Assembly (NCBI GenBank): GCA_030141605.1
Contig: JAQGDQ010000262.1
Coordinates: 253,240-317,239 of the forward strand
Length of the DNA stretch: 64,000 nt
Direction of reading: 5' to 3'
DNA from: Tubiluchus corallicola
Taxonomy: Eukaryota; Priapulida; Priapulimorpha; Priapulimorphida; Tubiluchidae
The notes under the pieces were generated by a model. The model ran no database searches. It saw only the letters and a list, made by a program, of their open reading frames with translations, and was not told the DNA's origin. Shown in pieces: positions 22,475 through 34,849 of the stretch; position 1 is the first letter of the stretch, and each line of letters opens with the position of its first letter. The position numbers and the translations under genes were made by a program.

Positions 22475-22800
22475 TGTACAAATGAATCCAGGTAATAAAG
22501 TCACAGGCAAAGAGTTACAGATGAAAAAGTTATAGAAAAAAGTCACAGAAAAAAGAAATAACCCTAACCCCAGTCCTAACCTTAACCATAAGCCTAACAC
22601 TAACCCCATACCTAATCCTAACTCTAACCCTAACCCTAACTATAAACCTACCCTAACCCTAACTATGACTTGAATATTTTTGTTTGATTACTTGACTTTA
22701 TTTCCTAGCCAAAATTGGGACTTTTTTCTTTCGAGTTTTTTCCTAGCCAAAATGGCGACTTTTTGATGACTTTTTCCTGTGACTGTATTACTGTACAGGC
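22475..22800. mobile_element. Inverted-end element with telomere-like CCCTAA core, copy 1
   Basis: Left end GGTAATAAAGTCACAGG (about 22,491) and right end TTTTCCTGTGACTGTATTAC are near inverted repeats. The core (22,560-22,675) is degenerate CCTAAC/CCCTAA repeats, flanked by GTCACAGAAAAAAG and CCTAGCCAAAATGGCGACT. The same arrangement occurs at 29,500-29,680, so this is a family and not a chance interstitial telomere. Confidence 0.75.
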
Positions 22801-25800
22801 AGACTGTGAATTCGTTTAGGGCAGGAGACGGAGCGGGTAAAAACAGCAGGAAAACGGCAGTTCATAATTTCACAGTAATCTCACAGTGACCGTTTATGAA
22901 AATTCTAAACTGGCATCTTTCTTAAACTGTAAGATGGTTGGATCGTGTAATCCACATAGAAGCAGCTACTGGTAACTGAAGAAGATTGTATGAGCTGTCA
23001 TTTGAGCTAATAGAAAATGGATGGAGAAGTGGTCTTTCCTACCTACAACTTATGAACAGTGACTAACAAACAATGCAGGGTTGCTTTGCCTTGAGCAAGT
23101 TCGATACTGTGCTTGGTAGATTTTAGAGTAAAAAAACCTGCGTAAAGAATAAAACTTCCACCCCTGGCTTTTCAAGTCTTGTATGCATAATATTCTATAC
23201 AGATCTATAATATTAAACCTGATTGTTCATGGAGCCAAGAATCAATGCATGGAAAGATGCGTAGAAAGTGTCATCACACTAAAACACCAACAGAACTCAT
23301 TTCCGGCGGTTTTAGTTGGAAGAGACTGTTCCTCAAGGATTCAGCGAAGAAACGCGAGAACTTCCACAGGAAAACGGGATGCAGCTTTGTTGGGAATTTG
23401 AGATGGTGAATACTGCGATAATAAAAGACGGGAACAGAGGAGTTCATCGGCAAAATCTGTTGCTGTGACATTTAGAATTCGAGCTGGCTGTAGCTGTGGT
23501 GGCATCGCAGAGAAAAAATTAAAGGAACGTAATACAGTTTTTGAAAGTGACATTGTTGTGAAGAAGCTGTAGGAAAGAATCAATTGGAGGAAGGATGCAG
23601 GAAGGAACACATTTCAGGGGAATACACACATAACCACTTGACACCAGTGCACGATACAAAGAAGGTAAAATGTACATCTTTTAATTATTACATCATTTGC
23701 GTGAATACGAACATTGGCAAATCATGGACCGAGTTTTGAATTTTTAAATTTTTTGAGGCTTGACTGAGAAGGGAATTGAATTGATTACAAGCCTAGCGTG
23801 CAGGTTGGCCGCGCAACGAGAGTTAGTTGAGTTGCTATGGCCATTTTGTATTCTGTCACCGAGGTACGAGAATCTTCAAACTGCCTTTTTTTCACACGTA
23901 GCGGTCCTAGATAGTAGTGAAACGACCATAACGTTGTAATTTTATCGTTTTTTCTTATTACATTAAAAAGTTCTTGTTGTTGCAGTTCATTGTTTTCTGC
24001 GAAAATCGAGCGAAATTCTGATTAAACTGTATATTCATCACGGTTATGACCGGTTGGACCGGGCAGCAGATAAGAGCTGCTGCGTTTATTATGTTGTACC
24101 CAAGAGAGCTTAGCACGAACTACACTTAGATATCAGATAGTGTAAACATCTCAACCTGAAGATTCTGTTTGCCTTCTGATAAATTTGCATCCAGTCTGCT
24201 TGCACGAAAGCGTTCTTTATTGTCACAAGCAGCGTCATTTTATAGCACTGAGTGCCATGCTTTACACGAGGATGCTGCCACGCAAGGTAGACCAGTTACT
24301 AAGAAGCTTGAGTTTACAGTTTGAGTAAGTTCTAAGTTCTTTCTTTCTTTTTCTTTTCTGATTTTTCATTATTTATAACTGTTTTATTAGTCATTTCAAG
24401 TCATGTGATGTCAGTGCTGTTTGTGGAGCTAGATCGCTCGTAACTACAAAAGTAGGCATCGTAGGGTTGGTGTTAAGCGTAAGTTTAATTTTGCTTGAAT
24501 AATGATGTTCAGAGTTAAATCTAGCGACGAAAATTGGCTCAAAGTTACTGGCCGCTGCTGGTCTCTTTCTTACTTTCTTAACTTTATTACACAATGGCTT
24601 CTTTGGCGTTCATATGCGTGGGGGGTACTTGAACGTTGCAACAGTTGTTTAGCATGCTTGCTCAAGCGTATCAGGTATTAATTGTTACGGGCCATACGGG
24701 CCAGGTTGTTGTATTGTAGCATGTTGCTAAACACACCTGTAGCGTACGTAGTGTTACAGCCCAGTGCAAATTAATTAGGCCTATTTGCTAAGCCAGTTTA
24801 TGGTATTATAAACCTTAAACAGCAAAAAGGCCTTTCGGGTACAACTCTCTCACCAGTTTTACTGCAGAAAGAACAGTGTGTGCATATATCAGTTAAATGA
24901 TATTGAAGAAATGTGAACAAAATGTTTTTCCGCGTTCTTGCTACAGAACTACTCTCTCGCCACTACATTCGAATTACAAATTCTGACTCGGGATACCGAA
25001 GGTTACTTTGTGAGCTAACAGGTACAGTCAGCATCCTATGTGTCACGTGACCACGTAGAATGTGCCAAGCACACGTTTAGCTTGTCAGCATCATCGGGTC
25101 TATCGTGTGGTCTGTGCGTAAGTTTCGAGTACACGTTATTGTACAGCACGCTTCAGTTTAGATGGCTTTTTGTTGTATCCAAATAGGAGCAAAACTAAAG
25201 TAATCGTTGTTTTGGTGTGTGCCAGTCAACTCAGTCTGCTGAAGTACAAAGGCTTCGTCTGGGAAGGAGAAATAATGTTTAAGGGTAACAGCTCCTAGGT
25301 TTATTTCATCTGCTCGTTGTGCAATTATTCTTAAAATACTTCAACTGGGACGGGGGAAGACGAAAGTTCTGGATGTCACGGGATGCGTAATGCAGGACCT
25401 GTGCCAAATTATTGCAACGTAAGCTTCAAATTTATTTTAGATTATTTAGTAGATTATTTTTTGATAGCACCGTTTTGTGGGAATAGGACTGCAATTTTGC
25501 GATTGAGAGATTAAGCTTCAGGTTTCGATCGCTTTGGTTGATCTGGAGATTTAGTTACGTCGTTACGTTTTTTTGTTTTAGCAATGATTTGAGTTCAGAT
25601 TCCAATTTATTCGTCTTATATGAATTTATATAACATCATAACATACATTATTTCATTATGAATAAGTCAGAATAACCTAAACTGCATAGAGTTGCACACA
25701 GTACTCAGTTGTTGTCCATCCTCTTTGTTACTTATCTATACATATTCACAAAACAGAAATCTAATATTTTTAACATTTTTCTTTGGCCTACTCACTAACA

Positions 25801-27200
25801 CCAAATTTAATTTCAAATTCAAATTCAGTTTATTTCACCATCAAACTACAATAATACAAATATACATGTACAACTTCTTGTATAATTGAAAACAGCAAAA
25901 AAAAAATAATTTCAGATTCCCTAGGAATACTATATTAAGGTTTTGAATTTTGCCACATGGTAGCTAAAAAGGGGACAAGTTACTCACTGATTGTGAAGAC
26001 CACATGGTCAGTGAAAGGTCACTGTATAGATTCTTGGCATTGGCAATCTTGATGATCTTTGGTCCGTCACGGTCACCATGTGTTCTTTTCCATACCACTA
26101 TTATTTGTGACCCTTAATTGATTCATCTTAATTTATGACTCTTAACTTGTCTTAATGCATTAATTAACATTAATGTTATTAACATTAACACTGTTTTAAC
26201 TGATAATATTTGTATCGTTAAAAGTTAACTATTAAATCTGGAATCTCTTTATATGACATTTTCAGTTTTGCTTGCTGATATCGTGGTTTGATTGAATTTA
26301 TTTCGTACAAAAAATAGTATTTAGGAGTAATAAGTTTCTTTTTGGGCCTACCATTTTGCCTGATCGTTTTTGAAAACGTTGGTACCCAATGCTTTTATTA
26401 AAACTCGTCTCATCTGTGGTACAAATCCTTTTTTTACCTGGACACAACCAGTGTGAACATCTTATACATGAAGCTTATTGAACTCGGTGTTACATCTTGA
26501 TAGCGTGCAGTTTTTAAGCTGCCTATAACGTATAGAACGTATAGCTATAGCGTTCTTGCAAACTATAAACTGCAAACACAGCATCACTCCCATCCTTCGT
26601 ACATTTACCTGCAAATATTTGCTGATGATAGGAGGATGTAGTGTTGTGTGTGCTACATGCACCTGAACTCAATACATATAGGCAATATTTATATCCTTCA
26701 GGGTCTAAATGCCTTTGCCATGGTGACAAGAAGGGCAAAGTGCGCGTCAAAAAGTTTCTGTCTTTAAAGCTTGACGAGGAACAAACTGATGATGTACTTT
26801 TTTCTCACCAGGAAGCGCTACTAATGCGCAAAGAGAGCCCTATTTAGTTCTTCTGTGCCCCCTGCAGTTAAAGATGATTAGAGATGATTATTTTCCGTCT
26901 TAGCGCTGTGGTCCATATGAAGGCGTGAAAGTGCTGAATTGGCCTTTAATGGTCTCATACTAGTTTGGTTAATGCAAAAACAAAAATTTGTTAGAGTTTG
27001 TAGTATTTGGCTCGGTAATCTATGGGTTTCTAATTTGTTTATGTATAAATTGTATTTTAGATACATATGCAAACCTTGTCGTGTATAATAAACACAGGGA
27101 TTGCTGAACGAACATGGAGAAGAGTAATGCGCGGCATTAAGCACAATTGAGCAGTATTTTTTTTAAATGAAATATCTTTCCCGAAGTTTAAATGCAGAAA
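22800..27200. other. Intergenic DNA upstream of RREB1, no supported coding gene
   Basis: Holds short shadow frames only. GC-richer patches with donor-like sites (for example TTTGA|GTAAGT near 24,323 and CAAC|GTAAGC near 25,420) could be non-coding 5' exons of the RREB1-like gene, which must exist because its coding exon starts behind an acceptor. None can be proved from sequence. Confidence 0.4.
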
Positions 27201-27220
27201 TAATTCTTTTGTTTGAAAAC

Positions 27221-27235
27221 GTGAGAGAGAGAGAG

Positions 27236-27282
<47 letters not shown>

Positions 27283-27327
27283 GAGATGTGATTTTTAGAG
27301 TAGACTCAGCAGAATGTAGTGTTGACT
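27221..27327. repeat. (AG)n tract with conserved 25-bp right flank, copy 1
   Basis: An AG microsatellite (about 27,221-27,287) is followed by GACTCAGCAGAATGTAGTGT plus TGACT at 27,303-27,327. The same 25 bp follows the AG tract at 55,045-55,218. The tract therefore belongs to a dispersed repeat. Confidence 0.8.
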
Positions 27328-27929
27328 CGGTTGCCGTGTAAACTGGAGTTTATTTTGGCGGTTAATACGGTCGTGGTACTCGTCTTAATTCCACCTATTA
27401 TCCATTGCATCCATCAGCCGATAAGCACCCCGTCCCATCTCGCTTACAACGGAGGTCACTCGCAGTTACTTCACCCCACGGCTTTGAACTCTCCCACAAC
27501 TTGATAAGCCCGGAATGATGACGATCAGCTTGTACAATGCTCGTGTCTATGCGCGCAGTAATACCTGGCTGAGGCTGTGAGAGAGGCTAATGTATCCACC
27601 CAATTATTTCCATCTCATCGTGGTAGAGGATTTGTGAATGACATACGTTGTGGTTATTATAATGAACTGTACAATCTGCCGGGTTTATCGTTGAAAATGA
27701 ACAGGGATATGGTGTAAGCAGAGCAACGGCCCGGTTCAATCGCGCATAACTGGTTCAGTGTATTGAGGATAATGGTCCTGAGCTATTCTGTTTCCATACT
27801 GGAAAACAAGTCATTATAGTAGATGTGTTTTACGATGCCCGCCCGTTATCTGCTGCGGTTGAGATGGCTTATCTCTAGATTAATATCACCAAGATGAAAA
27901 GATGTTCTTCTGAAACACCTCTTTCGAGA
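27328..27929. other. Non-coding stretch, nothing identified
   Basis: Moderately GC-richer than the surroundings (27,380-27,760), without a frame I recognise. It could be regulatory or an old insertion. Confidence 0.3.
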
Positions 27930-28493
27930 TACAGTGGACGCTCGTTACAAGAATCACACGTATAAGAATCAGCTCGATATAAGAATCAAAATCGCGTTTC
28001 CCGAATTGAATCGGCATTTTCCTACTGAAAATCCGCTCGTATAAGAATCACCCTTCTTTCGATAGTAGAATCAATTTTGGCGCCGGGAGCCGGTTGGGAG
28101 CCGAAATTGACCGCCTCACCAGAGAAGAAATGAAGCAAAGCAAGCTATCGATATTTTTCAAGCAGTAGATGTAGAGTTTTCTGTCGTCTCCAGTACAATT
28201 TCGGGAAAAAAATTATGTGCATTAAAAAAATTTTAAGGCAATTCTGACATCATGAAACATTTACCCAACCATGAAATAAAAACATTAGTCTAGGAATTTT
28301 TAGGTCCTTTTTAGGCCAGAAAAACATTATGCTGTTTCATGTCGTTTCTAGCGTAATTTCGGGAAATAAATAATTTTTATGTGAATAAAAATTTTTTAAA
28401 GCAATTCTGGGTCATGCTCGTTATAAGAATCGCTCGTTATAAGAATCACTTTGCCTTCTCCCGAGGTGATTCTTATAACGAGAGTCCACTGTA
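27930..28493. mobile_element. pogo/mariner-like MITE with TA duplications
   Basis: Ends TA|CAGTGGAC(G)CTCGTTA and its inverted counterpart AACGAGAGTCCACTG|TA match over about 27 bp, with inner motifs TATAAGAATCA repeated on both sides. TA duplications and CAGTG... ends fit the Tc1/mariner-pogo group. The 564 bp contain no transposase. Confidence 0.87.
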
Positions 28494-28582
28494 TAGATTA
28501 ATTTTGAGTAGAACAGACGTTAGGACTTCAACTAGTAACTGTTTGTTACAGAGGCTTATACTACATTATGGTGGTGGAATTT

Positions 28583-29545
28583 AATGTTCCACGCCTGTCT
28601 GTCCAAGAGAGTGTTGAGATACTTGAAATGAATCTAGGTAATAAAGTCACATGTAAAAAAGTCATAGATTAATGTTCCAGGCCTGTCTGTCCAAGAGAGT
28701 GTTGAGATACTTGAAATGAATCAAGGTAATAAAGTCACATGTAAAAAGTCATAGATTAATGTTCCAGGCCTGTCTGTCCAAGAGAGTGTTGAGATACTTG
28801 AAATGAATCAAGGTAATAAAGTCACATGTAAAAAAGTCATAGATTAATGTTCCAGGCCTGTCTGTCCAAGAGAGTGTTGAGATACTTGAAATGAATCAAG
28901 GTAATAAAGTCACATGTAAAGAGTCATAGATTAATGTTCCAGGCCTGTCTGGCCAAGAAAGTGTTGAGATACTTGAAATGAATCAAGGTAATAAAGTCAC
29001 ATGTAAAAAGTCTTAGATTAATGTTCCAGGCCTGTCTGTCCAAGAGAGTGTTGAGATACTTGAAATGAATCAAGGTAATAAAGTCACATGTAAAAAGTCT
29101 TAGATTAATGTTCCAGGCCTGTCTGTCCAAGAGAGTGTTGAGATACTTGAAATGAATCAAGGTAATACAGTCACATGTAAAAAAGTCATAGATTAATGTT
29201 CCAGGCCTGTCTGTCCAAGAGAGTGTTGAGATACTTGAAATGAATCTAGGTAATAAAGTCACATGTAAAAAGTCATAGATTAATGTTCCAGGCCTGTCTG
29301 TCCAAGAGAGTGTTGAGATACTTGAAATGAATCAAGGTAATACAGTCACATGTAAAAAAGTCATAGATTAATGTTCCAGGCCTGTCTGTCCAAGAGAATG
29401 TTGAGATACTTGAAATGAATCAAGGTAATACAGTCACATGTAAAAAAGTCATAGATTAATGTTCCAGGCCTGTCTGTCCAAGAGAATGTTGAGATACTTG
29501 AAATGAATCAAGGTAATAAAGTCACATGTAAAAAAGTCATAGATA
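28583..29545. repeat. 87/88-bp tandem array, about 11 copies
   Basis: Units begin AATGTTCCAGGCCTGTCTG at 28583, 28671, 28758, 28846, 28933, 29020, 29107, 29195, 29282, 29370 and 29458. Each ends GGTAATAAAGTCACATGTAA, the left-end motif of the telomere-core element directly downstream. The array is therefore an amplification of that element's left part with flank. The 112-codon minus-strand frame here is a repeat artefact. Confidence 0.97.
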
Positions 29546-29685
29546 AAAAGTCACAACATTTAAAGAAAAAAGTCAAAGGAAAAAAGGCACAGGAAAAAGA
29601 AGTAATCCTAACCCAAATCCTAGCCCTAACCCTAACCCTAGCCAAAATTGTGACTTCCTGTGACTTTATTACCGGGTCTCCCTTG
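29500..29685. mobile_element. Telomere-core element, copy 2, joined to the tandem array
   Basis: From GGTAATAAAGTCACATG (about 29,511) to CCTGTGACTTTATTACC (ending about 29,674) with the same AAAAGTCACA, CCTAACCCTAACC and CCAAAATTGTGACT blocks as copy 1. The CCCTAA core is short (about 29,603-29,642). Confidence 0.75.
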
Positions 29686-30169
29686 AATTTATCCATTAGT
29701 TCACATCCTCTTGCATGCGTATAAGCTAGTAACGTTTCTTTGGCTTTCATATTATTTGCAGCTTTGTTCTTTCTCGCATGTTAACATCTCCAAAGAAGAG
29801 AAACTTTAATACTATATGCTTTGATTTAAATAATGACAACACTAGTGCTTGGACAGTGCAGACTGCAGTTAGAGAAGTTTTTATTGAAAGATCGCATTTG
29901 AACCTCGAATAATGAAAAAGATGTGATGTAATCTAAAAAAGTTACAGTAAAAGTGTACATCTGCTCGCACTGCAAGGCTTTGGCAGTGCCTTTATGTCGG
30001 CTACTGAATTGCCCTTTCTAATTGTAGGAATTTGCGGTTACTCTCTGGTTTGGTGCACTTAACTTTTCGGCCTGTTAATCTGTCTGTCTTACAAATTGTG
30101 TAGACTGGAAGAAAAAATGGGTGTCTCTATCACATCACAGACGCGCTTTTTTGCGCGGAGAAAATCTCC

Positions 30170-30320
30170 TATCATCATCAGCAGGTCCAGGCGCAACTCC
30201 TCGAGGCGTTCGTGGATTAATGTGAGTTCACCAACCTAGTCAAGCTTCGAAATGATGTCGATGATGGAGTGCTATCTATCAAAGAACTGAAACAGAATCG
30301 CGAATTAGTAAGTGTACGCG
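30170..30320 (+). pseudogene. Possible coding relic, unidentified
   Basis: A GC-richer segment reads SYHHQQVQAQLLEAFVD, a stop, then CEFTNLVKLRNDVDDG and VLSIKELKQNRELVS. The helix-like composition on both sides of the stop looks protein-derived, but I cannot name a family. Alternatively TTAAT|GTGAGT near 30,220 marks a non-coding exon boundary. Confidence 0.2.
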
Positions 30321-30625
30321 GATAAAGGGTCGATATTCTTGAAGTGGTGTCGTTGATTCTTGTCTTACTTGTTGCATGAGCAATGGCTGATGTTTCTATT
30401 TTATAAATGAGTTTAGAGAATTATGTGTCGTTTTTACGACGTAACTGGAAAATGGAGAATGGAGACGTGTTGAGGCTGTGTGTGATCGTCTCACCTGAGT
30501 ACTTGCGTATAATGACGGTGACGGTGACGGTGACGGTTAACTGCCCGATGATGTCGTCGGACTTGACTAATTAAAGTTTAATTGTAACTGGGGAGGAGGA
30601 ATTTTTCGAACGTGTAGTTCTAATT

Positions 30626-31022
30626 ATGTAACTAGACTAATAATTTTTAAATGTTTGTGCCAATTGACAAAATGTCGCTGACTCACCTTGCTGGGTGCGT
30701 CACTCACTAACCAAAAACGTATTTTTAATATTATTGACACGATACAGTAATTTAAAATTTTACTTGATTAGTAACATGTTTGCTACTAATGCTCTGATTG
30801 TTTTTTCAAACTTTTCTTAATGTTATCAAAACTTGTTTCAAACGAACAACCATTAAAATGGCTGCGCCCAACGGTCATCGCGGGAGTTTAAATTTACACG
30901 TTTTATACAGCGTTACGACCGACGCAATCCTGCATGCAAAAAGGCATTATTTAAGTGGTATAAAATTTCGAGACAATTTTTTTCAGCTTTATGTAAGTGG
31001 AGGGTTTTCTTGTGCTTTAACG
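30626..31022. repeat. Dispersed repeat family B, copy 1
   Basis: About 400 bp aligning at high identity to 55,872-56,272. Both copies hold AAAATGGCTGC and open the same short frame (MAAPNGHRGSLNLHVLYS). No terminal repeats recognised; it may be a SINE, a MITE or part of a larger element. Confidence 0.85.
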
Positions 31023-31482
31023 ATATCCAAAATTTATTATTCTTATCCATGTAAAGCAATAGAACAATGATGATCTGACTGATCAGGTGGGTGAGGGGCT
31101 ATTGGGTCGAGGAATTGCGTATCCTAGATCACTACTCAAGCAATTTCGATTTCATTTCAGTATGATAAAATAAGGTGTCAATATGCAAGTCCCTATATAG
31201 ATTATCCAGGTTTATCCATGAAAAAATGATTTTATAATTTTGAATGGTGTGATTTGCGTATTGTTTTCGTTCTTTGACGTTGTCCAATAAATGTATGATC
31301 CACTGGACCCTAGCCACTGCACTCTAGTCTCTAGTACATGTGCCAGTATTTCGACCCAAAAATTAGCACACATTTTTAGCAAAAATGTAACCCTTTTAAA
31401 ATATCGAGAAATGTGAGTAGTTGCCCTTCTTTAGGCTTCCATCAGCTTGAGTTCTATCCTAGAATTTCTGTACAGAAGCAAA

Positions 31483-32029
31483 AAACGCCGACCGTCATCA
31501 TCATCCAATGACTCATTCGTCCAGTGACATGATTCTGCTCACCTCCCTATGCCAGGACTCCCTGCTCGCCACAATGCCCCAAGGATTATTTCTAAGGATC
31601 AATGCTGAAGTGTTTAAGTCTTTATGTGCAAAATCTAAATATGTTAACATTTGTCCTCCTGCAGGTTTTTTAGCTGGTTCTATGGCTTGTTGAAGAGCTA
31701 TCTTCACTGGAATATCATCAGGTAGTCTAAGCATATGCCCAATCCATCTTAAACGGCGTCTTTTTATTTTTCTTGTCCAAGGTTCTTCTTTTATTTTTTC
31801 ATATAGATCTTTGTTTGAAATTTTCTTTGGCCATCTAATACCCAAAATGTTTCTGTAGTTTCGCTTTTGAAACGCATCGATTTCAGCTTTATGATTTGCT
31901 TTTAATGTCCAGAGCTCAGAGTCATACAGAAATACAGTTTCAACTAAGGCTGAGAATACTCTAATTTTTGTTTCCAAAGAAATCTTCCTATTCTCAAAAA
32001 CTTTTGTGAGTTTTGAATAAACGCCGACC
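31483..32029 (-). mobile_element. 5'-truncated LINE with 11-bp target duplication
   Basis: The direct repeat AAACGCCGACC at 31483-31493 and 32019-32029 flanks a 525-bp insert. On the minus strand it encodes the C-terminal tail of a non-LTR retrotransposon polyprotein (VFENRKISLETKIR, LWTLKANHKAEIDAFQKR, KRRRLRWIGHMLRLPDD) ending MSLDE, with a short (ATG)n 3' tail. This post-RT domain, with xRRRLRWIGHxLR, is typical of LINEs. 5' truncation plus target duplication is the signature of target-primed reverse transcription. Related copies lie at 47,185 and 49,390. Confidence 0.93.
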
Positions 32030-32691
32030 AAGTGTACACGACCGTTCCAGAGTTCCTTGTTGCTTAGTTACGTTCGAATCATCAGTACCTTTTCATCATT
32101 GTCAAGAAGAATGTTTCATCCTCTGCATTGTTTCTGCTGCAAAAAGCTGTTACAGCTACTACATTTTGTTTTATTTTGATGAGGATGACGCGAGAAGGAA
32201 AGATGTCAGCTACTTAATGCGTTGCCCGTAAGTTCGTATTTCATTTCATCCGTGACATATAGACTCGTAAGACTTAATATCACATTAATTTTGGATTTTG
32301 AATCAAATCGTCTCTGAAGCATTGATGTTATCTGCTCCAGCATTAGTAATTTTGTTAGTGATAGTATCAGGCAGATCGTAAAATGCAGACCATTAAATCA
32401 CCAGTGAAAATTGCAAGAGTTAAGAAATTAAGAGGTCTTCTTTGAGCTGCATTCTGTTGAATTTTAACACAAGGTAAAGGTTACTGATATTTAGCACTTC
32501 GCTATTTAGATAATTTTATGTTTGGACTAAATTACATAATTTTTGAATCCTATGTGGATTGCTTCTGAGAGATTACTGGTGGACCGATTTTCTGATGAAA
32601 CTAGCGTTTACCAAACACGATGAATGCGCATGCGTTATTTTTTCTGCAGCTATTTCTTATTGATTTTTTATACACAGCTATTCCGCAAAAA

Positions 32692-33036
32692 GATTACTGA
32701 ACACATTTATAATCATGATCACAGTTTTTCTTAGTTCTCGCTCCATTTCATCTTTTATTCACTACTCCCCTCCCCACATTTATGTATATATTATCATTAT
32801 TTCAATTATTAGTCACTTTAAGATTTCCACGTACAGTTTGGCCTATCAAGCTATGCTTTTAGGCTCAAACTGTATGCATCAAAATTATTCTGTAATGTAA
32901 TTTGCACATGTATATGCTGCATAAGAATCTCTTTTGCAATTTCCGGATAATATTGCATTTATATTTATATTTACTTCAGTGAAATTATTTGTATTTTTAT
33001 TATAACTGTTAGATGCAGAGTGGAAATAAATAAACT
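32692..33036 (+). mobile_element. LINE 3' end (family 2), truncated copy
   Basis: About 345 bp matching 54,092-54,436, ending in AAATAAATAAACT. In the second copy this segment follows a reverse-transcriptase C-terminal frame, so it is the 3' UTR of a LINE; here the coding part is gone. Confidence 0.85.
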
Positions 33037-33039
33037 TTT

Positions 33040-34849
33040 AACTTAAGATAAAATCTTGCGTGTCAATTCCGGCGGCAACAGGTGTACAATTAACCAGCTA
33101 GCTTAGTACGAGACTAGTGCTCCTTTAATGTCATATTAAACTCTGAACTATTAAAGCAGAAACATTACCACATTCGACTAATAGTTTGCAAGTTAAAACC
33201 TAGGTTCATTGTCCTCTATTGTCACATATTTTGTATGTCAGAAAACTGCCTCTATTGTCAGGTTCGGATGGTATGTCTCCCGCATACAAATCGACTCGGT
33301 AGCTGACACTGTCCATTTATAACATGAAATTTTATTTAATTTGATCACAGTGATTTTCTATTAAGATTCTGTAGCTTCGGTGCCTTGGGCGCTCTGTGGC
33401 AAAGGTGCAATAGCCGGGGTGCTTGGTGTCACGGAGCGCTTGTCACTGTCAGCACAGTAGATTGGACTCTCTTCCTGCTTATGCTGCTGCAGCTAGTCGC
33501 CCCGAGGGTGATGAAGAGAGAGGCAGATAGTTTAGTTCAACTTGAGTGCGATTGACCGACGGAGGCGGTCGTTGGTTTGGGTGGATCGCAGGAATGATTT
33601 ATCTAGGCTCTGCTTCTAGTTTCCACTGTAAAGTGAAAACTGACTGTCAGACTCAGCAGGGGGGCTGTTGTTCGCAGTTTCACACTTGGCTTTTTGCACG
33701 TTTATCTGCCAAATAATTACACTTGAAAGCATCTTTTGAAGCTTGTTTTGTGTGCTTTGAAACATATTCACGAATCCAAAATGTACTACCAAACATACTA
33801 AATTTTTGGCTCCCTCTATCTGTACTTGTATTCACTAATCATTGAGTGCCGTTCATTAATTTCTTAATCTAGTGGCAAGCATATTAATCTTTTGCCTACA
33901 TTTAATCCTTCTCCTACTTTTCATGGTTAAGAAAGAAAACAACATCGCCGAGTTCAAAGTCCTGGTTATTATATGTAACTATAAACAAAATTGGAAAAAT
34001 GACTTAGCTGGATGTGTTCTTTCTTTTTGGTACATGTATGCAGCTTGCTGACGACTCTCTTACGTCAGGTGGGTATTTACTGCAAACACAGGTGTGAATT
34101 TAATGTAAATATTAAAGTACGGTTCCTTGTTGGAACTTGCATCGCCTTGTTTGGATACTAATCATACTGGGAAAATCATTTGCGCATGAGGAGGCTGGTA
34201 TTTTGATACTTCTTGCAATATGGTTAAACTGGCTAATAGACATATTTTTCGATTGGTCCCGATGCTTCGTTGGTTTTAACCATTTTCATATTTTAATTTG
34301 TAAATAAATGTAATCAATTATCAGCCATTTACGAAGTTGAAAAACCAGGACATAAATTCAATTGGTATGTTTTAGTGCGAGGTCTGACAGTATTTTCAAT
34401 AAACTTTAATTCTCACACTTGATGTGATTCTCACACTTCATGTGATTATGTGATTCTCACACTTGATGTGATATAAATGCCCTTAAGTGTGATGATGAAC
34501 TATTTTATTTTAAATATAAGAAATTGTGTACATATTAAACGGCATTTTTGCTAATGTAAATTTAACAGAATGACGATTGAAAGTCACTGTAAGAGTTTGT
34601 TGTAAAGTTACAGATACAGAATAATTTATTTCTCTAAGTGATGGGTCTCTCTGTTATTTTGGTGAACGGCACATTTTTATTATTTAAATCCTTGGTTTCC
34701 AGACGCTGTATTTCCTGTGGAATAACTGTCCTGCAATTAATTTAGTTGTAAACATAATCATTGCCAAATTTTGCCCTTTGAGCTTTTCTTCATGTTACAG
34801 TAAGTATTAGTAAGTTCCATCTGGTATCTTCTGCGTTGGAGCTTAAAGG
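33040..34849. other. Non-coding stretch with GC-richer patch and short tandem repeat
   Basis: Positions 33,365-33,640 are GC-richer and could be a 5' non-coding exon or regulatory DNA of RREB1. Positions 34,410-34,475 hold about three copies of TTCTCACACTTGATGTGA. No coding frame is supported. Confidence 0.35.

Noticed and set aside
22560-22680. Interstitial telomere from chromosome fusion
   Set aside because: The CCCTAA block is bounded by inverted ends shared with a second locus, so a mobile element explains it better.
28924-29262. 112-codon minus-strand frame with internal repeats
   Set aside because: Runs through the 87/88-bp tandem array; its repetition is that of the DNA.
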